Shown: positions 1 through 8,566 of the stretch, piece after piece
How positions within the stretch are numbered: position 1 is the stretch's first letter
Layout: each line of letters begins with the position of its first letter
Assembly: GCF_900112225.1 (NCBI RefSeq)
Contig: NZ_FOLD01000002.1
Location: 62,001-126,000, forward strand
Direction of reading: 5' to 3'
DNA length: 64,000 nucleotides
Origin: Massilia yuzhufengensis
GTDB lineage: Bacteria > Pseudomonadota > Gammaproteobacteria > Burkholderiales > Burkholderiaceae_D
Notes under the pieces: model-generated
Told to the model about the DNA's origin: nothing
Seen by the model: the letters and a program-made list of their open reading frames with translations, nothing else
Databases searched by the model: none
Made by a program: the position numbers and the translations under genes

Positions 1-57
1 GCATCCAGCCACCTTCCATTTGTCGCCGCATTTGCGCGCCTGTCCCCATGGCCGCAG

Positions 58-393
58 GTGACGACGTTCACGTTCCTGCTCGCCATCGGCCTGGCCTTCC
101 TGGCCATGCCCTTGTTCGTGTACTTCCACGTGCGCCTGCTCGACCCGGCGACACTCAAGGACCGCGCGGATTTCGAATGGTCCTGCTGGCCGATCGCGGC
201 ATTGGCATGCATTCCGTTCATCTGGCCCGGCCCGGCGCTCGACGGTGTCGGCCGGCCGGCCGGGTGGGAAGGCGCGATCTGCCATTCGAGGCTGGCGCTG
301 GGCGTGTTCGCCAGCGCGCTGATGCTGGTGCAAATGTACGCGCTGTCCGCGCCGTTCATCTGGCTGAAATGCGCGCTGCACCGGGGGCGCTAG
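58..393 (+). CDS. Small hypothetical membrane protein, possibly 5'-truncated
   Basis: I do not recognise this family. The 111-residue product has three probable membrane segments, roughly residues 4-24, 41-57 and 79-102, so it is probably an inner-membrane protein. The GTG at 58 is the first usable start, but the frame stays open to base 1, so the true N-terminus may lie outside the window. Its stop overlaps the convergent cueR-like gene by 4 bases. No clear Shine-Dalgarno sequence precedes the GTG. The function is unknown. Confidence 0.55.
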   Translation: MTTFTFLLAIGLAFLAMPLFVYFHVRLLDPATLKDRADFEWSCWPIAALACIPFIWPGPALDGVGRPAGWEGAICHSRLALGVFASALMLVQMYALSAPFIWLKCALHRGR

Positions 394-812
394 CTGCAAA
401 CCCCGGGCGCGGCCAGGTCGTCCAGGATCGGGCAGCTCGAGCGCGCATCGCCATGGCAGGATGCGGCCAGCGTCTCCAGCGTGCGCCGCATCGCTTGCAT
501 CTCAGCGATCTTGCGGTCGAGTTCCTCGATGTGGCTGCGCGTTAGTAGGCGCACGTCGGCGCTGGCGCGGTCCTTGTCGTGCCACAGGCCCAGCAAGGTG
601 CCGATCTGCTCGAGCGAGAAGCCGAGCACGCGGGCGCGATGGACGAACTGCAGCACGCGCACGTCTTCGCCCGAATACAGGCGGTAGCCGGCCTGCGTGC
701 GCCGCGCCTGCCGCACCAGGCCGATCGATTCATAGTGGCGGATCATCTTGGCCGACACGCCCGAGGCCCGGGCCGCATCGCCGATATTCAATTGCGGGGC
801 ATCTTGCTGCAT
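390..812 (-). CDS. cueR: MerR-family copper-type transcriptional regulator (CueR/HmrR-like)
   Basis: The 140-residue protein has an N-terminal MerR winged helix-turn-helix (residues about 8-45, with the MIRHYESIGL signature), a dimerisation helix, and a C-terminal metal loop with Cys119 and Cys127 (CHGDARSSCPIL). In CueR-type Cu(I)/Ag(I) sensors the two loop cysteines give two-coordinate binding of a monovalent metal. I chose the ATG at 812 rather than 818 because AGGAG at 819-823 then sits six bases upstream. A MerR-type promoter with a 19-bp spacer lies directly upstream and reads into this gene, which suggests autoregulation. No copper ATPase gene is visible on this side of the window. An HmrR or other monovalent-metal sensor is the main alternative. 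Confidence 0.85.
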   Translation of the reverse strand: MQQDAPQLNIGDAARASGVSAKMIRHYESIGLVRQARRTQAGYRLYSGEDVRVLQFVHRARVLGFSLEQIGTLLGLWHDKDRASADVRLLTRSHIEELDRKIAEMQAMRRTLETLAASCHGDARSSCPILDDLAAPGVCS

Positions 813-838
813 GCTCATCTCCTGTTGTATCCAGAGGC

Positions 839-869
839 AGGATACACCTTCCCACGGTGGGAAGCGCAA
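839..869 (-). promoter_or_regulatory. MerR/CueR-type promoter-operator with 19-bp spacer
   Basis: On the minus strand, TTGCGC (864-869) and TATCCT (839-844) are separated by exactly 19 bp. The spacer holds the dyad TTCCCACCGTGGGAA. This overlong spacer with a central dyad is the hallmark of promoters that MerR-family activators untwist, and the half-sites resemble those of CueR. It drives the regulator gene itself. Confidence 0.75.
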
Positions 870-914
870 GACGGCGCTTGACTTGGCGCGCAATCGGGTT
901 AAGCTCGGCAGGTC

Positions 915-1112
915 ATGAAACAGATCACCCTCCTCCTCGCGCTTGGCCTGGCAGCACACGCAGCCCTCGCCGGGCCCGCGCCCTGGTACCAGTGGCGCAG
1001 CAAACTCAACGGCACTTTAACGTGCTCGCAGACCCCGCTCGGACCGGGCTGGGAAAAATCTGCCGGGCCATACCGGGACGCGCGTTGCGAAAAACTCATT
1101 GTTGCTAAATAA
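915..1112 (+). CDS. Small secreted protein with two cysteines, unknown function
   Basis: This 65-residue product has a clean Sec signal peptide (hydrophobic residues 4-17, probable cleavage after Ala19). The mature peptide is about 46 residues, rich in Trp, Tyr, Gly and Pro, with two cysteines at 37 and 58 that could form one disulfide. A GGCAGG sequence lies a few bases before the ATG. It is divergent from the cueR-like gene and starts about 45 bp from its operator. I know of no function. A copper-related periplasmic role is only a guess from position. Confidence 0.55.
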   Translation: MKQITLLLALGLAAHAALAGPAPWYQWRSKLNGTLTCSQTPLGPGWEKSAGPYRDARCEKLIVAK

Positions 1113-1113
1113 T
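1085..1113 (+). promoter_or_regulatory. Candidate sigma-70 promoter for the phasin gene
   Basis: TTGCGA (1085-1090) and AATAAT (1108-1113) are spaced by 17 bp, about 50 bases upstream of the phasin start. The element overlaps the last codons of the preceding small gene. This is a match by eye only. Confidence 0.35.
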
Positions 1114-1164
1114 GGGGTGGCAAGCGTAGCTCACACGATCCATTCCACAACGGAGGAGACACCG

Positions 1165-1716
1165 ATGTTCACAAGTCCTGAGCAGTTCGCCAACGCCACC
1201 AAGACCCTGTTCGACCTGCAGATGCAGACCTTCAACGCCCTTGCCAGCAAGACCGTCAAGAGCGTGGAACAGGTAGTGGCGCTGAACATGAATGCCGCGA
1301 AGAGCTCGATGGAAGGCTCACTGGCCGCAGGCCAGGAAATGGCCAAGGCAGGCGACCCGAAGCAGGCGATCGCCGCCCTGCACGCCCGCATGCAGCCGGG
1401 CGTGGCCGGCGCCTCGGAATACCGCGAACAGCTGAAATCGATTATCGAGGAGATGCACAAGGAGTTCCGCCAGGCCGCCGATTCGCACGTGACCGAAGCC
1501 AAGACCACCCTGTCGGCGCTGATCTACGACGTCACGCAAAACGTCAAGCCGGGGTCGGAAAACGCGGTGGAGATCATCAAGACCGCGATCGACAATGCCT
1601 TCAAGGGCTATGAGCAAGTAACGCAAGCCACCCGCCAGGCGGTGCAGACGGTCGAAGACCAGATCGCGAAAGCCAGCTCGATGGTCCAGCCGGGCACGCA
1701 AAAAGCAGCAGAATAA
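1165..1716 (+). CDS. phaP: Phasin family protein
   Basis: Phasins coat polyhydroxyalkanoate granules and control their size and number. This 183-residue, mostly helical protein has the betaproteobacterial phasin pattern: an N-terminal MFTSPEQFANA-type start followed by long amphipathic helices rich in Ala, Gln and Lys, with no membrane segment or signal peptide. The ATG at 1165 is preceded by GGAGGAG with good spacing. The gene stands alone, ends just before a strong hairpin and is convergent with the T6SS operon. It implies that the host stores PHA, although no synthase gene is in the window. Confidence 0.9.
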   Translation: MFTSPEQFANATKTLFDLQMQTFNALASKTVKSVEQVVALNMNAAKSSMEGSLAAGQEMAKAGDPKQAIAALHARMQPGVAGASEYREQLKSIIEEMHKEFRQAADSHVTEAKTTLSALIYDVTQNVKPGSENAVEIIKTAIDNAFKGYEQVTQATRQAVQTVEDQIAKASSMVQPGTQKAAE

Positions 1717-1719
1717 ACC

Positions 1720-1749
1720 GGTGGTGGGCGGGAATCCCCGCCCACCACC
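1720..1749. terminator. Strong hairpin between phasin and tssA (bidirectional terminator candidate)
   Basis: A perfect 13-bp GC-rich stem (1720-1732 with 1737-1749) with a 4-base loop starts three bases after the phasin stop codon. It lies between two convergent genes and could end transcription in both directions. There is no clean T-tract on the plus strand. Confidence 0.65.
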
Positions 1750-1750
1750 C

Positions 1751-1793
1751 GGAAGAAAATTTCATTTATTGCGTCTGGATGAAATTTTCTTTC
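1751..1793 (-). terminator. AT-rich hairpin at the 3' end of the tssA operon
   Basis: A 15-bp stem with one G-T pair joins 1751-1765 and 1779-1793, overlapping the tssA stop codon. Together with the adjacent GC-rich hairpin it forms a tandem stem-loop at the end of the T6SS transcript. It could be a terminator or a 3' stability element. Confidence 0.5.
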
Positions 1794-2769
1794 AACCCTC
1801 CGCCTCGATTCCCAGCAAATCCTCCAGCCGCGCCAACGACGCGTCATCCTTGATGACCGAGCGCAGCCACGCGTGCAGCGGCTGTTCGCCCCAGCGCGCG
1901 GCCTTTTCGGCCAGGTAGGCCACCGGGCTGTGCGGCTCGGTGCGGCGGAAGAATGCGGCCACGCTGCGCAGCTGGGCCAGCGCCTGCTCGCGGCTGTGCA
2001 GCGGCCCCTCCAGCACCGGCACCGGGCTGCCCGCGGCCACCACCATCGGCATGGCGGCCGCCGCGCCGCCAACCGGCGCGGCCACCGGCAGCGAGGGCGC
2101 GACCATGTCGATGAAGTCGCGCAGGGCCGCGCGGCCGGCGCCGAAACTCGGGCCGTCGGCCCTGAGGCGCTCGTCGGCGACGTGCTCGAGCTCGGCCAGC
2201 GCGGCCAGGCAGTCTTCGGCGCCGCCCGCCAGCAGCTGGCGCGCCGCCTGCGTGGACCTGGCGCGGGCAACTTCGAGTTCGGCCACCGCTTCCGGCCCCT
2301 TCGCGCGCGCCGCCTCCCAGCCGCGCACCGTCACGCCCTCGGCCAGCGGGATGTCTTTCACCAGCGGCGCGATGCGGGCGGCGACCCAGGCCAGGTTGCC
2401 GATGCGGCGCTCATGTCCGTCTTCGTCGGGCAGCGGGTGCACGCTGTCCCAGTAGCGCGCGCACAGGCCGGCCAGCAGGCGCAGGCTGTCGGCCAGGCCC
2501 GCCAGGGCGCCGGTCTTGGTCGCCGCTTCGGCCAGCCAGACCGCCAGCTGCAGGTCCTTGCTGCGCGATTCCAGCAATTCGACGCAGCGGCGGGTGACGA
2601 ACTTCCAGTCCGCTTCCTTCAGGGTGGTGACCCAGGCGCCCTGCTCGATCGACGGGTCGTCGGCCTGGCGCGCGCGGTTGATGGCGTCGAACTCCGGCGA
2701 GAACGCCAGGTCCTCGCCGCAGGGCCGGTCCATGGAAATCGGGACCAGCAGCTTGTCCAGGTTCAGCAT
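1792..2769 (-). CDS. tssA: Type VI secretion protein TssA (ImpA family)
   Basis: TssA caps the growing T6SS sheath-tube and coordinates baseplate and tail assembly in the cytoplasm. This 325-residue protein carries the ImpA N-terminal domain (about residues 5-130, with PCGEDLAFSPEFDAI near the start and ARYWDSVHPLPDEDG near 110). An alanine-rich middle leads to a shorter C-terminal region. It is the last gene of the leftward T6SS operon, 9 bp after tssH, and ends in a tandem hairpin. The length suits the short TssA class. Confidence 0.92.
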   Translation of the reverse strand: MLNLDKLLVPISMDRPCGEDLAFSPEFDAINRARQADDPSIEQGAWVTTLKEADWKFVTRRCVELLESRSKDLQLAVWLAEAATKTGALAGLADSLRLLAGLCARYWDSVHPLPDEDGHERRIGNLAWVAARIAPLVKDIPLAEGVTVRGWEAARAKGPEAVAELEVARARSTQAARQLLAGGAEDCLAALAELEHVADERLRADGPSFGAGRAALRDFIDMVAPSLPVAAPVGGAAAAMPMVVAAGSPVPVLEGPLHSREQALAQLRSVAAFFRRTEPHSPVAYLAEKAARWGEQPLHAWLRSVIKDDASLARLEDLLGIEAEG

Positions 2770-2778
2770 GGCCGCTCC

Positions 2779-5409
2779 TTATTCGATCGCATACTTGAAC
2801 TTGCCGGCCTTGGTCGCGCCCACCTTGACCCGCGCGATGCTGCCGCCTTCTGCCATGCGCGCCAGCACGCTGTCGGCGATCTCGGGCAGCAGCGTGCCAT
2901 TGAGGATGTTGTCGACGTTGCGCGCGCCGGAATCGACCTCGGTGCAGCGGCTCAGCACCGCCGACACCAGCGCGTCGTCGTACTCGAAGCGCGCGCGGTG
3001 GTTGTCCATCACGCGCGCCTTGATGCGGTCCAGCTTGAGGCGGATGATATTGGTGAGCACCTCGTCGCGGATCGGGTAGAACGGCACCACCGCCAGGCGT
3101 CCCAGGAAGGCCGGCTTGAAGTGCTTCATCAGCTGTGGGCGGATCAGCTCGGCCAGCTGTTCGGGCGCCGGCACCTCGCTTACCGGCTTGTTCAGGCAGG
3201 CCGCCATCATCTGGCTCGAGCCCACGTTCGAGGTCAGGATGATGATGGTGTTGCGGAAGTCGATCTGGCGCCCTTCGGCGTCGTCCAGCACGCCCTTGTC
3301 GAAGACCTGGAAGAACAGCTCGAGCACGTCCGGGTGCGCCTTTTCCACTTCGTCCAGCAGCACCACGCTGTAGGGGTTGCGCCGCACCGCCTCGGTCAGC
3401 ACCCCGCCTTCGCCATAGCCCACGTAGCCCGGCGGCGAGCCTTTCAGGCCCGAGACACTGTGCGCTTCCTGGTATTCGCTCATGTTGATGGTGACCAGCT
3501 TGCGCTCACCGCCGTAGAGGATGTCGGCCAGCGCCAGCGCGGTCTCGGTCTTGCCTACGCCCGAGGTGCCGACGAACAGGAACACGCCCTTGGGCTTGTT
3601 CGGGTCGTCCAGGTTGGCGCGCGCGGTGCGCACGCGCTGGGCCACGGCGTGGCTGGCGTGCGACTGGCCCAGGATGCGCTCGTCAAGCAGCGACTGCAGG
3701 TTGAGCACCGTGCGCATCTCGTCCTTGACCATGCGGCCCAGCGGGATGCCGGTCCAGCTGGCGACGATCTCGGCCACCGTGTGGCCATCCACCTGCACCG
3801 GCACCAGCGGCGACTCGCCCTGCATCGCGCGCAGGCGCTCGGTGAGGGAGCGCATCGCCGTGCCGTCCTGCGCGCGTCCGTCCTCGAGCGCCGTTCGCAT
3901 CTCATTGATTTCCGCGGCCAGCGCCTGCTCGGCATCCCAGCGCCGCTGCAGGCCGATGCGCTCGTCGTCCAGGCTGCCGCGCAGCTGGCGCAGCTGCGAC
4001 AGCTTGTCCTCGTGGCTGGCGCCGGCATTGGCCTCGCGCTGCAGCGCCGACACCTGGGCGTCGATGCGCTCGATCTTGCGGGTGCAGTCTTCCAGCGCGG
4101 CCGGGGTCGCGCTCTGGCCCAAGGCCACTTTGGCGCAGGCGGTATCGAGCACGCTGAATGCCTTGTCCGGCAGCTGGCGCCCGCTGATGTAGCGGTGCGA
4201 CAGGCGCACCGCTTCCGTCACGGCGTCATCGTAGATGCGCACATTGAAGTGGCTTTCCATCAGCGGCGCCATGGCGCGCAGCATGGCGCAGGCGGTCGGC
4301 TCGTCCGGCTCCTCGACCTTGATCACCTGGAAGCGCCGGGCCAGCGCCGCGTCCTTCTCGAAATACTTCTTGTACTCGCTCCAGGTGGTGGCCGCGATGG
4401 TGCGCAGCTCGCCGCGCGCCAGTGCGGGTTTGAGCAGGTTGGCCGCGTCGTTCTGGCCGGCCGCCCCGCCGGCGCCGATCATGGTGTGGGCTTCGTCGAT
4501 GAACAGGATGATCGCGTGCGGACTTTTCTTCACCTCGTCGATCACGTTCTTGAGGCGGTTCTCGAACTCGCCCTTGACGCTGGCGCCGGCCTGCAGCAGG
4601 CCCATGTCGAGCGTGTGGATCTCGACCCCGCGCAGCACCTCCGGCACGTCGCCCTGGGCAATGCGCAGGGCCAGGCCCTCGACCACGGCGGTCTTGCCGA
4701 CCCCCGCCTCGCCCGTGAGTATCGGGTTGTTCTGGCGCCGCCGCATCAGGATGTCGATGGCCTGGCGGATTTCCGGGTCGCGCCCGATCACCGGATCGAC
4801 CCGGCCATCGCGCGCGCGCGCGGTCAGGCAGGTGGTGTACTGGTCCAGCGCCGGCGTGGCGCGCGCCGCGCTGGCCGCGACTTCGCCGGCCGCGTCCCCG
4901 GGCATCTCGGCCTGTTCCGCCACCGGCTGCGCTTCCTGCGAGCCGCGCGTGATCTTTGCAAAGTCGTGCTTCAGGCGGTCGATCGGGAATTGGCGGAACA
5001 AGGGCGAGGCGCGCAGCGCCAGCTGCGACAGCGATGGCTCGGTCAGCAGCGCCAGCAGCAAGTGGCCGCTGCGGATCTGGTTCGGCTGCCCGTTGCCCAG
5101 CGAAGCGATCAGCCACGCATGCTCGAACAGCAGCGGCAGGTGGCGCGAGAACACGGGCGTGCGCGCGCTGCCGGTGGCGAAGCGCGCAATCTCCTTGCGC
5201 AGGTCGGTCTCCAGGCCCGTCAGGCTGATGTCGCAGCCTTGCGCGACCACGCACAGGTCGCTGCCCGGCTGCTCGATCAGGCCCAGGAACAGGTGCTCGA
5301 TCTCGACCTCGTACTGCCCCATGCCGACGCAGATCGACGCGGCACGGGTGGCGGCGGCGCGCGTGGTGTCGTTGAGTTTGCCGATCAGGGTCTTGAGATT
5401 GATGTCCAT
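2779..5409 (-). CDS. tssH: Type VI secretion ATPase TssH (ClpV)
   Basis: ClpV is the hexameric AAA+ unfoldase that disassembles the contracted TssB-TssC sheath for reuse. The 876-residue product has a Clp N-terminal domain (about 1-150), a first AAA module with Walker A GEAGVGKT (233-240) and Walker B FIDEAH, a middle coiled coil, and a second AAA module with GTSGVGKT and LLDEVEKAH. The ATG at 5409 is preceded by AAGGAAG. It follows tssE by 25 bp. In most clusters tssF and tssG lie between tssE and tssH, and here they do not. Confidence 0.97.
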   Translation of the reverse strand: MDINLKTLIGKLNDTTRAAATRAASICVGMGQYEVEIEHLFLGLIEQPGSDLCVVAQGCDISLTGLETDLRKEIARFATGSARTPVFSRHLPLLFEHAWLIASLGNGQPNQIRSGHLLLALLTEPSLSQLALRASPLFRQFPIDRLKHDFAKITRGSQEAQPVAEQAEMPGDAAGEVAASAARATPALDQYTTCLTARARDGRVDPVIGRDPEIRQAIDILMRRRQNNPILTGEAGVGKTAVVEGLALRIAQGDVPEVLRGVEIHTLDMGLLQAGASVKGEFENRLKNVIDEVKKSPHAIILFIDEAHTMIGAGGAAGQNDAANLLKPALARGELRTIAATTWSEYKKYFEKDAALARRFQVIKVEEPDEPTACAMLRAMAPLMESHFNVRIYDDAVTEAVRLSHRYISGRQLPDKAFSVLDTACAKVALGQSATPAALEDCTRKIERIDAQVSALQREANAGASHEDKLSQLRQLRGSLDDERIGLQRRWDAEQALAAEINEMRTALEDGRAQDGTAMRSLTERLRAMQGESPLVPVQVDGHTVAEIVASWTGIPLGRMVKDEMRTVLNLQSLLDERILGQSHASHAVAQRVRTARANLDDPNKPKGVFLFVGTSGVGKTETALALADILYGGERKLVTINMSEYQEAHSVSGLKGSPPGYVGYGEGGVLTEAVRRNPYSVVLLDEVEKAHPDVLELFFQVFDKGVLDDAEGRQIDFRNTIIILTSNVGSSQMMAACLNKPVSEVPAPEQLAELIRPQLMKHFKPAFLGRLAVVPFYPIRDEVLTNIIRLKLDRIKARVMDNHRARFEYDDALVSAVLSRCTEVDSGARNVDNILNGTLLPEIADSVLARMAEGGSIARVKVGATKAGKFKYAIE

Positions 5410-5434
5410 CGTATCGCTTCCTTGTGGGTTGAAG

Positions 5435-5905
5435 TCAAGCGCGCCGGCTGGTGCGCCTGACGGCGTAGTGCAGCGACGAAGGCTGCAGCACCGCATTGAA
5501 GTTCACTGGCTCGGCCGTGGGCGACACGGCCAGCCGGGCATGGATGACGAAGTTGAGGCGGTTGACGCTGCCCGGGACCACGTCGAGCGTGGCCGTGACG
5601 TCGCGCAGGCGCGGTTCGTGGGCTTCGATCGCGTCCTGGATGCTGGCGCAGACGGCGGCACGATCAAGGCTGCTGGTGAGGCAGTAGCTGGCGAAATCGG
5701 CCAGCCCGTAGAGCAGGAGCGAGCCGCGCGCTTCCGGGTAGCCATTCAATATTGCCGGGTCGAAGGCCAGGCGCGTGTTGAGCAGCGCCTCGAGGTCGCG
5801 CGCCACGCTGTCCTTGAGCTGCTCGCAGGTGATGGGAGTGCCGGCGCAGGCGTCAGGGCGCTCGTCCATGAGGCGGTCCAGCAGGCCCGGCGTGAAGCCC
5901 TTCAT
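5435..5905 (-). CDS. tssE: Type VI secretion baseplate protein TssE (gp25-like)
   Basis: TssE is the T4 gp25-like wedge component that starts sheath polymerisation on the baseplate. The product is 156 residues, usual for the family, with the gp25/GPW core that includes SVARDLEALLNTR near residue 40. I chose the ATG at 5905 because TGGAGAG lies six bases upstream; an in-frame upstream start has no such site. It sits between hcp and tssH. The missing tssF/tssG neighbours are notable because TssE works in a wedge complex with them. Confidence 0.92.
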   Translation of the reverse strand: MKGFTPGLLDRLMDERPDACAGTPITCEQLKDSVARDLEALLNTRLAFDPAILNGYPEARGSLLLYGLADFASYCLTSSLDRAAVCASIQDAIEAHEPRLRDVTATLDVVPGSVNRLNFVIHARLAVSPTAEPVNFNAVLQPSSLHYAVRRTSRRA

Positions 5906-5977
5906 GGTCTCTCCAAAAAAAGAAGCGCGGCGCCGCATCCTTGCGTGCGCCGCGCGGGGGCAAGCGTGCCGCGTGGG

Positions 5978-6469
5978 TCAGACCACCTTGTTGGCCGCCA
6001 GGTCCCAGCCGCCCGAGGTGTTACCACCGGAGCCGCCGCCGATCTTCTGCTGGGTGTACTTCCACTTGATCTTCGAGAACTTCAGGCCCACGTCTTCCTG
6101 GATGATGCTGCCCTCCTTCACGCTCGGTTCCACCGAGCCGATCAGGACGTTCTCGAGCTCGATCTCGAAGTACTTGACGCGGTCGCCCTGGCCATCGGCG
6201 CGCATGAACTCCAGCTTGGCCTTGGGGATCGTCTTGCCGGCCGAGCAGGTCTGCAGCAGGATCGGCGAGGCCAGGTCGGCCAGCTTCTTGAACTGGATCT
6301 CCTGGTGTTCGCAGCGTTCGGCGGTGTGGCCGCCCCCGGTCGAAGCAGTCGCCGAACGCGGCTGCTTCACGCCCCAGTCCACCGCCAGGCACTCGATCCA
6401 GTCCTTGTGCTTGTCGTCCATCGATTCGCCTTTGATCCCATCGATCTGCAGGTATACGTCAATTGCCAT
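5978..6469 (-). CDS. hcp: Type VI secretion tube protein Hcp (TssD)
   Basis: Hcp forms the stacked hexameric rings of the expelled inner tube and is exported with effectors. The 163-residue sequence begins MAIDVYLQIDGIKGES and keeps the beta-barrel signature ending in KWKYTQQK, followed by a glycine-rich tail near the C-terminus. There is no signal peptide, as expected. The gene lies 31 bp downstream of tssC and 72 bp upstream of tssE in the same operon. Confidence 0.97.
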   Translation of the reverse strand: MAIDVYLQIDGIKGESMDDKHKDWIECLAVDWGVKQPRSATASTGGGHTAERCEHQEIQFKKLADLASPILLQTCSAGKTIPKAKLEFMRADGQGDRVKYFEIELENVLIGSVEPSVKEGSIIQEDVGLKFSKIKWKYTQQKIGGGSGGNTSGGWDLAANKVV

Positions 6470-6500
6470 GTTCTACTCCATTCACGTTGATAAGGACTGC

Positions 6501-8000
6501 TTAAGCACTGGTCGACTGCGGCAGCTCCGCGACCAGACGGAGCGAAACGGACAGCTCGTCGAGCTGGAAATGCGGCCGCAGGAAGGACACGGCGCGGTAC
6601 ACGCCCGGGCGGCCCGGGACTTCGGACACCTGCACGCTGGCCTCGCGCAGCGGGAACTGGGCCTTCTGGTCCTGGCTGGCGTTATCGTCCAGCAGGACGT
6701 ACTGGGTCAGCCAGCGGTTCAGGTAATCCTCGACGTTCGATGCGGCAGCGAAGCTGCCGATCTTGTCGCGCATCATGGCCTTCATGTAGTGGGCGATGCG
6801 CGAAACCGCGAAGATGTACTGCAGCTGCGAAGACAGCACGGCGTTCGCGTTGGCCGCCTCGTTGTTGTACTTCTTCGCCTTCTGCGCCGACTGGGCCCCG
6901 AAGAAGGCCGCGTACGAGGTGTTCTTGCAATGCACCAGCGAGATGAAGCCCAGGTCCGACAGCTCTTTCTCGCGGCGGTCGGTGATCGCCAGCTCGGTCG
7001 GGCACTTGAGCGCGACTTCCCCTTCGTCAGTCTTGAAGGTGTGGGCCGGCAGGTTCTCCACCAGGCCGCCGCCCTCCACGCCGCGGATCGCGGCGCACCA
7101 GCCGTAGTCCTCGAAGGCCTTGGTCAGCTTGGCGCCGAAGGCATACGCGGCGTTACACCACAGGTACTTCTGGTGGTCGCTCCCGTCCACGTCCTCGACA
7201 TAATTGAAACCCTCGGTGGTCATGCCGTCGGCCGGATGGTAAGGCAGGCGTCCCAGGAAGCGCGGCAGGGTCAGGCCGACGTAGCGCGCGTCTTCCGATT
7301 CGCGGAAGGCCTTCCATTTGGCGTATTCGACCGTGTCGAACACCTTGGCCAGGTCGCGTGGTTTACCCAGGTCGCCGAAGCTGTCGATGCCGAACAGTTC
7401 CGGCGAACTCGACGTGATGAAGGGCGCGTGGCTGGCCGCGGCCACGTGCGACATCTGCTCGAGGAAGTAGATGTCCTCGGGCTGGCGCGAGATCTCGAAG
7501 TCGCCGATCAGGGTGCCGTAGGGGGCGCCGCCGAAGGTGCCGAATTCTTCTTCATAGACTTTCTTGAACATGCTGCTCTGGTCGAACTCCAGCGCCGACT
7601 GGAAGTCTTTCACCAGCTCGCGCTTGCTGGCGTTGAGCATGCGCACCTGCAGGTTGGCGCCCGTGGCGCTGTTCTTCACCAGGTAGTTCAGGCCGGTCCA
7701 GCTGCGCTCGAGCTTCTGGAATTCGGGCGCGTGCATCACGGCGGAGAGCTGCTCCGAGATCATGCGGTCCAGTTCCGCCAGGCGCGCGTCGATCATGGCC
7801 GACAGGTTGTTCGACATGACCATGGTGCCCTGCATCACCTGGGTCACCAGTTCCGAGATGATGTCGCGCGCGCGTTCGTGTTCGCTGCTGGACTTCGCCA
7901 CCCGGCTTTGCTCGACGATCTGGTCGAGCAGCGAATCGTCGAGTTCCACCGAGGGCGCGGCCGCGGTTTTCTGTACATTGGTATCGAGGACTGCCGCCAT
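6501..8000 (-). CDS. tssC: Type VI secretion contractile sheath large subunit TssC
   Basis: TssC pairs with TssB to build the contractile sheath around the Hcp tube. The 499-residue length and sequence are typical of the VipB family, for example ERSWTGLNYLV near 90 and FLGRLPYHPADG near 250. The C-terminus carries the handshake strand region that interlocks with TssB. The start at 8000 is one base after the tssB stop, so the two are probably translationally coupled. Confidence 0.97.
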   Translation of the reverse strand: MAAVLDTNVQKTAAAPSVELDDSLLDQIVEQSRVAKSSSEHERARDIISELVTQVMQGTMVMSNNLSAMIDARLAELDRMISEQLSAVMHAPEFQKLERSWTGLNYLVKNSATGANLQVRMLNASKRELVKDFQSALEFDQSSMFKKVYEEEFGTFGGAPYGTLIGDFEISRQPEDIYFLEQMSHVAAASHAPFITSSSPELFGIDSFGDLGKPRDLAKVFDTVEYAKWKAFRESEDARYVGLTLPRFLGRLPYHPADGMTTEGFNYVEDVDGSDHQKYLWCNAAYAFGAKLTKAFEDYGWCAAIRGVEGGGLVENLPAHTFKTDEGEVALKCPTELAITDRREKELSDLGFISLVHCKNTSYAAFFGAQSAQKAKKYNNEAANANAVLSSQLQYIFAVSRIAHYMKAMMRDKIGSFAAASNVEDYLNRWLTQYVLLDDNASQDQKAQFPLREASVQVSEVPGRPGVYRAVSFLRPHFQLDELSVSLRLVAELPQSTSA

Positions 8001-8001
8001 C

Positions 8002-8514
8002 TCACGCCTCCCCTTCTTCTGTGCCCTGCTTGCGCAGGCCTGCGAGTTTCTCGGTATTGCCCAGCACCTCGCTCAGGATGTCTTCCAGCTTGTCGTTCCC
8101 GGCCAGCTTGTTGCGCAGGTCGGCCAGCTTGGTGCGCGCTTCCAGCAAGCCGCTCAGGGGCTTCACCTGGCGCACTACCGACTCCGGGCGGAAGTCGTCC
8201 ATCTCCCTGAACTGCAGCTGCACCGCGAACTGCCCGCCCTCGGCCGACAAGTGGTTGTCGACCCGGAAGCTGGCCACCGGCGCCACCGCGCCCAGCACCT
8301 CGTCGAAATTGCTCGCATCGACGTTGACGAACTTCTTGTCCTTGAGGCGCTTCTTTTCCGCATCCGGGTCGGTGCCGAAGTCGCCCACCACGCCGACGAC
8401 GAAGGGCAGTTCCTTGTTCTCGATGGCGTCGCCGATCTCGACGTCATACGTCATCTGCACGCGCGGCGCGCGCACTTTCTGCAAGCGTTTCTGCACGCTT
8501 TCACTCTTGGCCAT
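8002..8514 (-). CDS. tssB: Type VI secretion contractile sheath small subunit TssB
   Basis: TssB (VipA) is the small sheath subunit and carries the region recognised by TssC. The 170-residue protein opens MAKSESVQKRLQKVRAPRVQ, a typical TssB N-terminus, and includes FVVGVVGDFGTD near 40. Its C-terminal helices are charged. It is followed almost without gap by tssC and preceded 52 bp upstream by a TPR lipoprotein gene. Confidence 0.97.
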   Translation of the reverse strand: MAKSESVQKRLQKVRAPRVQMTYDVEIGDAIENKELPFVVGVVGDFGTDPDAEKKRLKDKKFVNVDASNFDEVLGAVAPVASFRVDNHLSAEGGQFAVQLQFREMDDFRPESVVRQVKPLSGLLEARTKLADLRNKLAGNDKLEDILSEVLGNTEKLAGLRKQGTEEGEA

Positions 8515-8566
8515 GTCGACTCCAGGTTGCGGGGATGGGGACAGCCGGGGGCGCCGGCCGCGCGGA

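Noticed and set aside
1873..5460. Very long plus-strand frame (1195 codons) opposite tssA and tssH
   Set aside because: It is antisense to two well-supported T6SS genes and its residue mix (Arg, Ala, Gln, His, Leu-rich) is what a high-GC complementary strand gives. No domain or ribosome site was seen.
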